NCBI RefSeq assembly: GCF_002904335.1
Contig: NZ_PPHF01000074.1
Location: forward strand, 660,739-724,738
Direction of reading: 5' to 3'
From: Amycolatopsis sp. CA-126428
GTDB taxonomy: Bacteria; Actinomycetota; Actinomycetes; Mycobacteriales; Pseudonocardiaceae
DNA length: 64,000 nucleotides
Each line of letters opens with the position of its first letter. Position 1 is the first letter of the stretch. The translations under genes and the position numbers were made by a program. Of this stretch, positions 1-7,769 are shown in pieces. The notes beneath the pieces are model-generated. The model ran no database searches. It saw only the letters and a program-made list of their open reading frames with translations, and was not told the origin of the DNA.

Positions 1-395
1 TCGTGCTCCCGTTCGCCGACCGGGTCCGCGCCCGCCTCGACCTCCGTGACCAGATCCTCTCGGCCCCGCCCCGCCCGGTCGAAGCCGGCGACGGGCGCGA
101 GGTCCTCATCGGCTTCGAGGTCGTCTTCGCGATCACCGACCCGCGCCTGGCCACCTACGAAATCTCCGCCCCGGCACTCGCGATCGAGCAGCTGGCCCGC
201 ACCGCGCTGCGGCAGGAAGCCGGCCTGACCACAGCCGAGCGCGCCGTCACCGCGCCCGGGGACCTGCACCGTACAGTGTGGACAGTCCTGCACGACACCA
301 CCGGCCGCTGGGGCATCACCACCAAGGAACTGCAGCTCGCGGTGAGCCCGCCCGCTGCACCCACAACGCCGTCAACCGCGCAAGAATGGTACTAG
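1..395 (+). CDS. SPFH/band-7 domain protein, 5' end outside window
   Basis: The frame is open to the left edge, so the true start lies outside. The visible 130 codons end in TAG just before the next gene. LPFADRVRARLDLRD, DPRLATYEI and WGITTKEL match the band-7 (SPFH) core of stomatin/prohibitin-like membrane scaffold proteins and align with the full-length paralogue next door (LPFLDKVRARIDLRE, SRAAVYEI, WGIRVGRVELK). Unlike that paralogue it stops about 20 residues after the core, with only a Pro/Thr tail and no AEG-repeat coiled coil, so it is a shortened tandem copy. A membrane-scaffold role is inferred from the family. Confidence 0.72.
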   Translation, partial: VLPFADRVRARLDLRDQILSAPPRPVEAGDGREVLIGFEVVFAITDPRLATYEISAPALAIEQLARTALRQEAGLTTAERAVTAPGDLHRTVWTVLHDTTGRWGITTKELQLAVSPPAAPTTPSTAQEWY

Positions 396-411
396 GTAAG
401 GGGAAATTCTC

Positions 412-1836
412 TTGACCGGATTTGTGATCGGCCTGGTCATCGCCTTGGCCTTGCTCGTGATCATCACGATCGCCAAGGCGGTCATGGTGGTGCCGCAGGC
501 GCAGTCGGCCGTGATCGAGCGGCTCGGCCGGTTCCGCACGGTCGCCTCGCCCGGCCTCAACATCCTCGTGCCGTTCCTGGACAAGGTGCGCGCCCGGATC
601 GACCTGCGCGAGCAGGTCGTCTCGTTCCCGCCCCAGCCGGTGATCACCGAGGACAACCTGACGGTGTCGATCGACACGGTCGTGTACTTCCAGGTCACCG
701 ACTCGCGCGCCGCGGTGTACGAGATCTCCAACTACATCGTCGGTGTCGAGCAGCTGGCCACCACCACGCTCCGCAACGTGGTCGGTGGCATGAGCCTCGA
801 GCAGACCCTGACCTCCCGCGACTCCATCAACACCCAGCTGCGCGGCGTGCTGGACGAGGCGACCGGCCGGTGGGGCATCCGCGTGGGCCGCGTCGAGCTC
901 AAGGCGATCGACCCGCCGCCCTCCATCCAGGACTCGATGGAGAAGCAGATGCGCGCCGACCGGGAAAAGCGCGCCATGATCCTCACCGCGGAAGGTCAGC
1001 GGGAGTCCGCCATCAAGACCGCGGAAGGCCAGAAGCAGAGCCAGATCCTCTCCGCCGAAGGTGCCCGCCAGGCGACCATCCTCGCGGCCGAGGCCGAGCG
1101 GCAGTCCCGCATCCTGCGCGCCCAGGGTGAACGGGCCGCGCGCTACCTGCAGGCGCAGGGCCAGGCGAAGGCGATCGAGAAGGTGTTCGCCGCGATCAAG
1201 GCCGGCCGCCCGACCCCCGAGGTGCTGGCCTACCAGTACCTGCAGACGCTGCCGCAGATGGCGCAGGGCGACGCGAACAAGGTCTGGATGATCCCCAGCG
1301 ACTACGGCAAGGCCCTCGAAGGCTTCGCCCGCGCGCTCGGCGCCCCCGGCGACGACGGCGTCTTCCGCTACGAGCCGCCGAAGGACGACGACGTCCCGGC
1401 CAAGCCCGACCTCGAGGACGAAGAAGTCTCCAGCTGGTTCGAGACCAAGAGCGACCCGAAGGTCGCCGAAGCCGTCGCGGCCGCGGAAGCGGTGGCGCGC
1501 AAGGAGGTCCCGGCCATCGGGTCGCCCTCCTCGCCGCCCGCGCGGCCGTCGATCCCGCGCCCGGCCCAGCAGCAGCCCGAACCGCCGGCCGACGAGGACC
1601 GCGGCACCGAGGTCACGCCCGCGCCGCAGCAGCCGCCGACACCCCAGGGCGGCCAGCCCGCGCTGCCCCAGCCGCAGGCCCCGGCCGGTCCGCCGCCAGG
1701 CGGCCAGTACCAGGGCCCGCCGCCGCAGGCTCCGCCCCCGGGCCAGTTCGGCGGCCCGCAGCAGCAGAACCCCGGCACCGGCCCGTTCCCGCAGCAGCCC
1801 CCGTTCGGCGGCCCCCAGGGCGGCCCGCGCCGCTGA
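412..1836 (+). CDS. SPFH/stomatin-like membrane scaffold protein
   Basis: A 474-residue protein starting at TTG 412, chosen because AAGGGGA at 398-404 is well placed and the first residues are hydrophobic. Order: one N-terminal membrane segment (about 2-25), band-7 core (about 30-190), a coiled coil with repeated AEG-Q/R-x-x-x-I-L units (about 190-260), then a Pro/Gln/Gly-rich disordered tail from about 330. SPFH proteins oligomerise into ring-like scaffolds at membrane microdomains, often with NfeD-type partners or proteases; none is visible here. The long low-complexity tail is typical of actinobacterial members. It follows the shortened paralogue by 16 bases, probably as one operon. Confidence 0.9.
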   Translation: MTGFVIGLVIALALLVIITIAKAVMVVPQAQSAVIERLGRFRTVASPGLNILVPFLDKVRARIDLREQVVSFPPQPVITEDNLTVSIDTVVYFQVTDSRAAVYEISNYIVGVEQLATTTLRNVVGGMSLEQTLTSRDSINTQLRGVLDEATGRWGIRVGRVELKAIDPPPSIQDSMEKQMRADREKRAMILTAEGQRESAIKTAEGQKQSQILSAEGARQATILAAEAERQSRILRAQGERAARYLQAQGQAKAIEKVFAAIKAGRPTPEVLAYQYLQTLPQMAQGDANKVWMIPSDYGKALEGFARALGAPGDDGVFRYEPPKDDDVPAKPDLEDEEVSSWFETKSDPKVAEAVAAAEAVARKEVPAIGSPSSPPARPSIPRPAQQQPEPPADEDRGTEVTPAPQQPPTPQGGQPALPQPQAPAGPPPGGQYQGPPPQAPPPGQFGGPQQQNPGTGPFPQQPPFGGPQGGPRR

Positions 1837-1849
1837 CCTTCACCCGATA

Positions 1850-1882
1850 AGGGGCCTCCCACCGATGCGGTGGGAGGCCCCT
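1850..1882. terminator. Bidirectional hairpin terminator
   Basis: Perfect inverted repeat with 15-bp arms (AGGGGCCTCCCACCG at 1850-1864 and its complement at 1868-1882) and a 3-base loop. It sits between the convergent SPFH and MFS genes. There is no U-tract, as is usual at high GC. Confidence 0.8.
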
Positions 1883-1898
1883 CGTCCCGTGTGTCGTC

Positions 1899-3236
1899 TC
1901 AGGTGCGCTGGTAGATGCTCGCGTCGTCGATGTCGGCCTTCGAGCGGTCCTTCAGGAAGATCACGCACAGCACGGTGACCACCGCGGACAGGATGATGTA
2001 GCCGGAGATCGCGTACGGCGTCCCGGTCTGGTGCAGCAGCCACGTCGCCAGCAGCGGCGCCGGGCCGCCCGCGAACACCGAGGCCAGCTGGTAGCCGAGC
2101 CCCGCACCGCCGTAGCGCAGGTGCGTCGGGAAGCTTTCGCCGATCAAGGCCGCCTGCGGTCCGTATTGGAGCGCGTGCGGGACGAAGGACACGACGACCG
2201 CGACGAACACCAGCGCGTGGCTGCCGTGCGCCAGGATGGTGAAGTACGGGAACGCGATCAACCCGGTCAGCACCGCCCCGCACAGGTAGACCCGTTTGCG
2301 GCCGAAGGTGTCCGAAAGGGACGAGAACAGCGGGATCAGCGCCAGCTCGCACGCGGCCCCGACGAGAACCGCGTTGAGCACGAAGGTCTTGCTGAACTCG
2401 TGCCGCGACACGACGTAGATCAGCACGTAGCTGGTGAACAGGTAGAAGGGCATCTGCTCGCTGAACCGGACGCCGGCCGAGAGCAGGATTTCCCGCCAGT
2501 GGTGCCGGATCGCGTCGAGCACGGGTGTCCGCGCGGTCTGCCGGTTCTCGACGAGCTTCGCGAACATCGGCGTCTCGAGGATCTTCAGCCGGATCACCAG
2601 GCCGACCCCGACGAGCACCAGGCTGAGCAGGAACGGGATCCGCCAGCCCCAGGAGTCGAACGCGTCGGGGGAGAGCGTCGCCGACAGCAGCGTCATCCCG
2701 CCGGTGCCCAGCACCAGCCCGACCGGGACGCCGATCTGCGCGAAACTGCCGAGCAGCCCGCGTTTGCGCTGGTCGCCCCATTCCATGGCGAGCAGCACCG
2801 AGCCGCTCCACTCACCGCCGATGGCGATGCCCTGCACCAGCCGCAGCAGCACCAGGATCAGCGGGGCGGCGACCCCGATCGCCGACGTCCCGGGCAGCAT
2901 CCCGACGACGCCGGAGGAGATGCCCATCAGCAGCAGCGTGACGATCAACGTCGCCTTCCGCCCGATCCGGTCACCCCAGTGCCCGAAGATGGCCGCCCCG
3001 ACCGGCCGCGCGGCGAACCCGACCGCGTAGGTGGCGAACGACTGCATGGCGCCGGCGTAGGCGCTCGACGCGGGGAAGAACAGGTGCGGGAAGACCAAGG
3101 CCGCCGCGGTGTTGTAGAGGAAGAAGTCGTACCACTCGATGGTCGTGCCGACCGCGCTCGCCAGCGCCGCCCGCCGTACCTGCACCTTGCTGCTCGGTGC
3201 CACCTTGTGAGTGACGCTGTTGTCGCCCAGAACCAT
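1899..3236 (-). CDS. MFS transporter, metabolite:H+ symporter (MHS) type
   Basis: A 445-residue, 12-segment major facilitator. Start ATG 3236 has GGAGGTG 8-14 bases upstream; the longer open frame beyond it is not coding-like. The N-terminal GTTIEWYDFFLYNTAAALVF and the loop GDRIGRKATL are the signature of the MHS subfamily (ShiA, KgtP, ProP relatives), which import organic acids or compatible solutes with protons. QGIAIGGEWSGSVLLAMEW in segment 4 also fits. The substrate cannot be told from sequence. It is transcribed alone, convergent with the SPFH operon, from a promoter region carrying an inverted repeat at 3261-3278. Confidence 0.88.
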   Translation of the reverse strand: MVLGDNSVTHKVAPSSKVQVRRAALASAVGTTIEWYDFFLYNTAAALVFPHLFFPASSAYAGAMQSFATYAVGFAARPVGAAIFGHWGDRIGRKATLIVTLLLMGISSGVVGMLPGTSAIGVAAPLILVLLRLVQGIAIGGEWSGSVLLAMEWGDQRKRGLLGSFAQIGVPVGLVLGTGGMTLLSATLSPDAFDSWGWRIPFLLSLVLVGVGLVIRLKILETPMFAKLVENRQTARTPVLDAIRHHWREILLSAGVRFSEQMPFYLFTSYVLIYVVSRHEFSKTFVLNAVLVGAACELALIPLFSSLSDTFGRKRVYLCGAVLTGLIAFPYFTILAHGSHALVFVAVVVSFVPHALQYGPQAALIGESFPTHLRYGGAGLGYQLASVFAGGPAPLLATWLLHQTGTPYAISGYIILSAVVTVLCVIFLKDRSKADIDDASIYQRT

Positions 3237-3260
3237 CTCGCAACACCTCCGGTGACCGAT

Positions 3261-3278
3261 GTCACACAACAGTGTGAC
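3261..3278 (-). promoter_or_regulatory. Inverted repeat in the MFS promoter, candidate operator
   Basis: GTCACAC and GTGTGAC arms separated by AACA, 25-42 bases upstream of the MFS start. The size and place suit a repressor or activator site; the regulator is unknown. Confidence 0.5.
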
Positions 3279-3383
3279 GCCCGTGGACGGTTTCGGCGAT
3301 CGATGACACGTTTCTCGTCCGGTCGGTGACGGAGCGCCGGAAAATCGGGGGCGCGCGGGGATCGCCATCTTTACGCTCGAGCC

Positions 3384-3701
3384 ATGCCACGCCGGATCAT
3401 GTACCTCCAGCTCAAGACGGGCTACAACACCGACCGGGGCCCGTCGTGGATCGCCTGGGTGCGGTTCTCCAGGACCTGGCGGACCGCGTACGTGCACGGC
3501 CGCGAGCTGCGCCGGTGGCCCGGCCTGTTCGACGCCAATTTCCTCGACGTCGAGACCGGCGAGCGGTTCTGGCTGTCCGGGCCGAAGCGGGACCGGACCG
3601 ACGGCCGCTACAGCAACGCCCGCCCTCTCGTCGAGAGCGACGCCGCCGCCCGCTACGACGCCTTCCTCGCCGGCGCGCCCGCCATCAAACTTGCTGACTA
3701 G
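3384..3701 (+). CDS. Conserved small protein of unknown function
   Basis: A 105-residue basic protein beginning MPRRIMYLQLKTGYNTDRGP with a WIAWVRFSRTWRTAYVHGREL segment rich in aromatic and basic residues. It resembles a family of about 100-residue actinobacterial proteins that I recall only as hypothetical. No catalytic motif, signal peptide or membrane span is visible. The start ATG 3384 is preceded by TACGCT at 3372-3377 and six bases, the layout of a leaderless transcript, and no Shine-Dalgarno sequence is present. It is divergent from the MFS gene and stands alone before the TetR gene. Confidence 0.65.
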   Translation: MPRRIMYLQLKTGYNTDRGPSWIAWVRFSRTWRTAYVHGRELRRWPGLFDANFLDVETGERFWLSGPKRDRTDGRYSNARPLVESDAAARYDAFLAGAPAIKLAD

Positions 3702-3706
3702 GCAAC

Positions 3707-3723
3707 TTTGCAGATTCGGCAAA
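3707..3723 (+). promoter_or_regulatory. Inverted repeat upstream of TetR, candidate operator
   Basis: TTTGC and GCAAA arms around AGATTCG, 19 bases upstream of the TetR start; a plausible autoregulatory site overlapping its promoter. Confidence 0.4.
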
Positions 3724-3741
3724 CTTCGGTACCTTGAGGTC

Positions 3742-4365
3742 ATGGACACCGACCGAGCCGGCCTTCGTGATCGCAAGAAGCAGCAAACGCGTATCGCGCT
3801 GAGCTGGGCGGCGATCCGGCTGACCGTCGAACGCGGCTTCGACAACGTCCGGATCGAAGACATCGCCGCCGAAGCCGGGGTGTCCACCCGGACCTTCAGC
3901 AACTACTTCGGCAGCAAGGGCGAAGCCATCGTCGCCCGTCACCACGAGCGGGCGCGGGCCATCGCCGCCGCGCTGCGCGAACAGCCGGCCGGGGTGCCGA
4001 TCTGGGACGCCATCACCCAGGCCGCGCTCGACGGGTTCGCGCTCGGCGAACCGGTGCCCGATGGGCGAGGCGCGACCCCGGAGTGGATCGAAGGGCTGCG
4101 GCTGATGGTCGCCGAGCCCACCCTGCAAGGCGAGTTCCAGAAAGCCGGCGCCGCGGGCGAAGCCGAGTTCGCGCTCGCCGTCGCCGAACGCACCGGCACC
4201 GACGCCACCCGGGACGTCTACCCGCGGCTCTTCGCGGGCGTCATCGGCGCCGCGCTCAACGTCGTCACCCAGCAGTGGCTCGCCGCCGAACCGCAGACGT
4301 CGCTCGAAGAGGTCCTGCGGGACGTCTTCGGCCGGCTCGCCGCCGGCCTGCCCGAACCCCGCTGA
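3742..4365 (+). CDS. TetR/AcrR family regulator
   Basis: A 207-residue protein. The N-terminal helix-turn-helix lies at about residues 33-58 (VRIEDIAAEAGVSTRTFSNY then FGSKGEAI). ATG 3742 is preferred to the longer open frame from 3691 because TetR proteins normally place the HTH 30-40 residues in and the upstream stretch holds an inverted repeat. The C-terminal ligand domain resembles the MftR-like group. It lies 88 bases upstream of the FAD monooxygenase on the same strand, so it probably controls itself and that enzyme; this is inference from position. Confidence 0.88.
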   Translation: MDTDRAGLRDRKKQQTRIALSWAAIRLTVERGFDNVRIEDIAAEAGVSTRTFSNYFGSKGEAIVARHHERARAIAAALREQPAGVPIWDAITQAALDGFALGEPVPDGRGATPEWIEGLRLMVAEPTLQGEFQKAGAAGEAEFALAVAERTGTDATRDVYPRLFAGVIGAALNVVTQQWLAAEPQTSLEEVLRDVFGRLAAGLPEPR

Positions 4366-4397
4366 ATCCCGTCCGAAGAGCGCCCGCACGCCGGGCT

Positions 4398-4439
4398 GCT
4401 TCGCCCTGCCCGAAAACAGCTTCGCCCTGCCCGAAAACA
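4398..4439. repeat. Perfect 21-bp tandem duplication
   Basis: A 21-bp unit beginning GCTTCGCCCTGCCCGAAAAC occurs twice head to tail (4398-4418, 4419-4439), filling half of the gap between the TetR gene and the monooxygenase start. The second copy ends 14 bases from ATG 4454 and runs into the ribosome-binding site AAAGGAG. Confidence 0.9.
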
Positions 4440-4453
4440 AAAGGAGTCCCGCC

Positions 4454-5977
4454 ATGGAAGACGTCGTCATCGCCGGAGCCGGCCCCAACGGCCTCATGCT
4501 CGCCTGCGAACTCGCCCTCGCCGGCATCCGCCCGCTGGTGCTGGAACGGCTGCCCGAACCGACCGCCGAAAACCGCGCCAACGGACTCGTCGGGCAGGTC
4601 GTCCGTCTCCTCGACCGCCGCGGGCTGCACGAGCGGCTGGCCGGTCCGATCGGGCCGCCCTCGCCGGCGTTCGTCTTCGGCGCGCTGCGCCTGGACCTCA
4701 CCCTCGCCGAGCACAACCCGCTGAACATCCTCGGCGTGCCGCAGCGCCGCATCGAAGCGGTGCTCAACGAGCGCGCCGCCGAACTCGGCGTCGAGGTCCG
4801 GCGCGGGCACGAGCTCACCGGCATGACCCAGGACGCCGACGCGGTCACCGCCGACGTCACCGGTCCCGAGGGCGGCTACCGGCTCACGACGCGGTACCTC
4901 GTCGGCGCGGACGGCGGCCGCAGCGCCGCGCGCAAGCTCGCCGGCATCGGCTTTCCCGGCGTCACCGAAGACCGCACCGTGTCCCGCACCGCCAACGCCA
5001 CCGTGCCGGCGGAATTCGTCGACGCGGCATCCGGCGGCTTGCGCGTGCCGGGCCACGACGTCATCCCGCCGTTCTTCCACTACCGCACCGAAACCGGCCT
5101 GTTCGTTTACGCGCCGTTCCCGACCGGCACGCTCGTCACCACGATCGAGTGGACCGACGAGGAGGAAACCGGCGACGAGCCCCCGATGACCCTCGACGAG
5201 CAGCGCGCGAGCATCGAGCGGGTCCTCGGCTTCGTCCTGCCCATCGGGCCGCCGGAAGGCGACGGGCCCCACCTGCTGCGGCGGCTGCGCGGCCGCAACA
5301 CCCGGCTGGCCGAGAAGTTCCGCGAAGGGCGGGTCCTGCTGGTCGGCGACGCCGCCCACGTCCACTCCGCCATCGGCGGTCCCGGGCTCAACCTCGGCCT
5401 GCAGGACGCTGTCGGGCTCGGCTGGAAGCTCGCCGCCACCCTGCACGGCTGGGCGCCCGAAGGCCTGCTGGACACCTACGAGAGCGAACGCCGCCCGGTC
5501 GCCGAGCGCGTGGTCATGCACACCCAGGCCCAGTCCGCGCTGATCACGCCGGGCGGCGACGTCACCGCGCTGCGCGAGCTGTTCGGCGAGCTGCTGCGGC
5601 TCCCGTCCACGGTGCAGCACATCGCGGACCTGATGACCGGCGCGGACATCCGGTACGCCCCGGCCACCGACCACCCGCTCGACGGCCGCTGGGCCCCCGA
5701 CCTCGTCCTGGCCGACGGGACCCGGCTCGCCGAGCTGACCCCGACCGCCCGGCCACTGCTGCTGGACTTCACCGGTTCGCTCGGCGACGAGCTGCGCGGC
5801 TGGACCGACCGCGTCGACCTCGTTCCCGGGCACGCCGCGGGCGACGCGACCGCGCTGCTCATCCGGCCCGACGGCTACCTCGCCTGGGCGACCAGTGCGA
5901 CGGAGCCGGACGACACCGAACGGAAGGCCCTGCGCTCCGCCCTCGAACGGTGGTTCGGCCAGCCCCTTGACGTGTAG
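4454..5977 (+). CDS. FAD-dependent aromatic monooxygenase (group A flavoprotein)
   Basis: A 507-residue flavoprotein hydroxylase of the PheA/TfdB class. Motifs in order: dinucleotide fold GAGPNG (G8, G10, G13), DG motif at about 153-154 (VGADGGRSAARKL), and the FAD-ribityl GD motif at about residue 300 (VLLVGDAAHVHSAIGGPGLN). The last 100 residues form the thioredoxin-like domain typical of the class. Such enzymes use NAD(P)H and O2 to hydroxylate aromatic rings, in catabolism, polyketide tailoring or antibiotic inactivation; the substrate is not evident. AAAGGAG precedes ATG 4454. It is probably controlled by the TetR gene upstream. Its TAG stop falls inside the next operon's palindromic operator. 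Confidence 0.9.
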   Translation: MEDVVIAGAGPNGLMLACELALAGIRPLVLERLPEPTAENRANGLVGQVVRLLDRRGLHERLAGPIGPPSPAFVFGALRLDLTLAEHNPLNILGVPQRRIEAVLNERAAELGVEVRRGHELTGMTQDADAVTADVTGPEGGYRLTTRYLVGADGGRSAARKLAGIGFPGVTEDRTVSRTANATVPAEFVDAASGGLRVPGHDVIPPFFHYRTETGLFVYAPFPTGTLVTTIEWTDEEETGDEPPMTLDEQRASIERVLGFVLPIGPPEGDGPHLLRRLRGRNTRLAEKFREGRVLLVGDAAHVHSAIGGPGLNLGLQDAVGLGWKLAATLHGWAPEGLLDTYESERRPVAERVVMHTQAQSALITPGGDVTALRELFGELLRLPSTVQHIADLMTGADIRYAPATDHPLDGRWAPDLVLADGTRLAELTPTARPLLLDFTGSLGDELRGWTDRVDLVPGHAAGDATALLIRPDGYLAWATSATEPDDTERKALRSALERWFGQPLDV

Positions 5978-5996
5978 GAGATCTCCTACGTATTGT
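5967..5996 (+). promoter_or_regulatory. Promoter with a perfect palindrome filling the -35/-10 spacer
   Basis: TTGACG (5967-5972), an 18-base spacer and TATTGT (5991-5996) form a strong promoter. The spacer holds the perfect 16-bp palindrome GTAGGAGATCTCCTAC (5974-5989). The start codon at 6004 is seven bases after the -10, so the transcript is probably leaderless. A dimer bound here would block polymerase; the ArsR protein of this operon is the likely ligand. Confidence 0.82.
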
Positions 5997-6003
5997 CGGC
6001 GGC

Positions 6004-6390
6004 ATGACGATCACCCACGTGCAGTTCCTGACCCTGCCGGTAGCCGACCACGCCCGAGCGCGGGACTTCTACGTGGGCAAGCTCGGCTTCGAAGCGCTCG
6101 TCGACCGTCGCACACCCGAGAGCGGCCGGTTCGTGATGGTCGCGCCGAAGGGGGCGAAGACCGGCGTGGTCCTGACCGATCAGCAGGTGACCGGCATCGA
6201 ACCGGGTCCGCGGCACTTCCAGCTGCAGAGCACCGACGTCGACTCCGACGTCGCCGCGCTGCGGGCGGCGGGGGTCGAGGTCGCCGAGCCGCAGGCGCAG
6301 CCGTGGGGCCGGGCGACGTCGTTCACCGACCTCGACGGCCACACGATCGGCCTGCTCGAGCCGTCGGACTTCGGCGCCGTGCCGCGCTGA
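6004..6390 (+). CDS. VOC (glyoxalase/bleomycin-resistance) family protein
   Basis: A 128-residue protein with the two beta-alpha-beta-beta-beta modules of the vicinal oxygen chelate fold: VQFLTLPVADHARARDFYVG opens the first and FTDLDGHTIGLLEPS closes the second. H6-to-E120-type metal ligands are plausible, but the reaction (lyase, dioxygenase or drug binding) cannot be assigned. It is the first gene of a three-gene operon with ArsR and SRPBCC proteins; its stop overlaps the ArsR start (TGATG). Transcription starts from the palindrome-bearing promoter just upstream. Confidence 0.86.
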   Translation: MTITHVQFLTLPVADHARARDFYVGKLGFEALVDRRTPESGRFVMVAPKGAKTGVVLTDQQVTGIEPGPRHFQLQSTDVDSDVAALRAAGVEVAEPQAQPWGRATSFTDLDGHTIGLLEPSDFGAVPR

Positions 6391-6710
6391 TGCCGGTCAA
6401 CGACGACGTCTTCGCCGCGCTGGCCAGCCCGGCCCGGCGCGAAGTGCTGCGGCTGCTGCTCGACGGCCCGATGGCCGCCGGTTCGATCGCGGAACGGTTC
6501 GACATGGCCCGGCCCAGCCTCTCGGAACACCTGCGGGTGCTGCGCGAGGCGGGCCTGGTCACCGAGCAGCGCCAGGGCCGCAACCGCGTCTACCGGCTCG
6601 ACGCGGCCCCGCTGGAAGAAGTCGCGGACTGGCTGACGCCGTACGAGCGCTTCTGGCGCACCAAGCTCGCCAACCTGCGCGATCTGCTGGACGAGGAGGA
6701 AGACGGGTGA
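6390..6710 (+). CDS. ArsR-family winged-helix repressor
   Basis: A 106-residue winged-helix protein: FAALASPARREVLRLLLDGP, then the recognition helix region FDMARPSLSEHLRVLREAGL and the wing EQRQGRNRVYRLD. No CxC metal-binding motif is present, so it belongs to the metal-independent ArsR proteins (SdpR-like) that commonly sit beside SRPBCC genes. It overlaps VOC by one base and SRPBCC by four (GTGA), so the three are translationally coupled. The palindrome in the operon promoter is its most likely operator. Confidence 0.9.
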   Translation: MPVNDDVFAALASPARREVLRLLLDGPMAAGSIAERFDMARPSLSEHLRVLREAGLVTEQRQGRNRVYRLDAAPLEEVADWLTPYERFWRTKLANLRDLLDEEEDG

Positions 6711-7180
6711 CCGACGACGACCCGAGGGCGGTCCACGTCGACCAGTTCCTCGCCCACCCGGCCCGCAAGGTGTGGCGCGCACTGACCGAGCCGGAGCTGC
6801 TCGAGCGCTGGCTGAACATGCCCAACGACATCAAGCCCGTGGTGGGCCACCGCTTCGAGCTGCTGGCCGAGCCGGTGCCCGCGGCCGGGTTCGCCGGCGG
6901 CCCGGTGGCGTGCGAGGTCCTGGAGGTCGAGCCCGAGCGCAGGCTCAGCATCCGCTGGGGTCCGCAGTGGACGGTCACCTGGCGGCTCGAACCGGAGGGC
7001 ACCGGCACCCGGCTGTTCCTCAGCCACGAAGGCTTCGACCCGGACGACGAGTTCCAGCGCGTCTCCCGCCGGATCATGGGCGGCGGCTGGCGCTCGCACG
7101 TCCCGCGGGCGCTGGCGCGGTTGCTGGACGTGCTGCCCGATCCGGCCCCGTTACGATCGGCTGGTGAACGCCGCCGCTGA
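6707..7180 (+). CDS. SRPBCC (AHSA1-like) protein
   Basis: A 157-residue START/Bet v1-like fold protein of the AHSA1 subgroup: KVWRALTEPELLERWLNM at the N-terminus, a central RWGPQWTVTWRLEPEGTGTRLFL hairpin and the C-terminal helix beginning GGGWRSHVPRALARLLD. These proteins have a hydrophobic pocket, but their bacterial substrates are mostly unknown. The start GTG 6707 overlaps the ArsR stop. Its last 17 bases overlap the next TetR gene, whose promoter therefore lies inside this coding region. Confidence 0.87.
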   Translation: MTDDDPRAVHVDQFLAHPARKVWRALTEPELLERWLNMPNDIKPVVGHRFELLAEPVPAAGFAGGPVACEVLEVEPERRLSIRWGPQWTVTWRLEPEGTGTRLFLSHEGFDPDDEFQRVSRRIMGGGWRSHVPRALARLLDVLPDPAPLRSAGERRR

Positions 7181-7769
7181 CCCCGCCGAGTCGAAACCGC
7201 TGCGTGCCGACGCCCGGCGCAACCGGGCCCGCGTGCTGGAGGCGGCCGAGAGCGTGTTCGCGGCCAAGGGCACCGGAGCGCCGACCGAGGAGGTCGCGCG
7301 CGTCGCCGGCGTCGGCATCGGCACGGTGTTCCGGCACTTCCCGACGAAGGAGGCGCTGCTCGAAGCGGTGCTCTTCGCGCGGCTGAGCCGGTTCGTCGAG
7401 GAGGTCGAGACGGCGGTGGCCGCGGAGTCCGCCGATCCGGGCAGCGCGTTCTTCACGTTCCTCACCAGCTGGGTCGAGATGTCGAGCGCGAAGAACGCCT
7501 ACTTCCAGGCCCTCACCGCGGCCGGGGTCACGGTCCCGGTGGCGAAGTCCGACATCGGCGCGCGGCTGCTGACGTCGCTCGGCGTGCTGCTTTCGCGGGC
7601 GCAGCAGGCGGGCGCGGTCCGGGAGGACCTCGTCGTCGGCGAGCTGATCCCGGTGATCATCGGCGTCGCGCGGGCCGCCGAGTACGCCGGCCCGGACGCG
7701 ACCCTGCGCGACCGGGCCAGGGAAATCCTCTTCGACGGTCTCCGCCCGTCAGCGGGGGATCGGCGCTGA
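7164..7769 (+). CDS. TetR/AcrR family regulator
   Basis: A 201-residue regulator. The HTH is at about residues 30-55 (GAPTEEVARVAGVGIGTVFR, HFPTKEALLEAVLF). The C-terminal part resembles the SbtR-like ligand domain. GTG 7164 is supported by TACGAT at 7152-7157 exactly six bases upstream, a leaderless arrangement, so it can be transcribed independently of the ArsR operon it overlaps. It is convergent with the SGNH hydrolase gene and their 3' ends overlap by 21 bases. The target is unknown. Confidence 0.88.
   Translation: MNAAADPAESKPLRADARRNRARVLEAAESVFAAKGTGAPTEEVARVAGVGIGTVFRHFPTKEALLEAVLFARLSRFVEEVETAVAAESADPGSAFFTFLTSWVEMSSAKNAYFQALTAAGVTVPVAKSDIGARLLTSLGVLLSRAQQAGAVREDLVVGELIPVIIGVARAAEYAGPDATLRDRAREILFDGLRPSAGDRR

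Noticed and set aside
2031..3329. 432-codon frame on the plus strand opposite the MFS gene
   Set aside because: Low-complexity Glu/Arg/Gln composition; the membrane transporter on the other strand explains the region.
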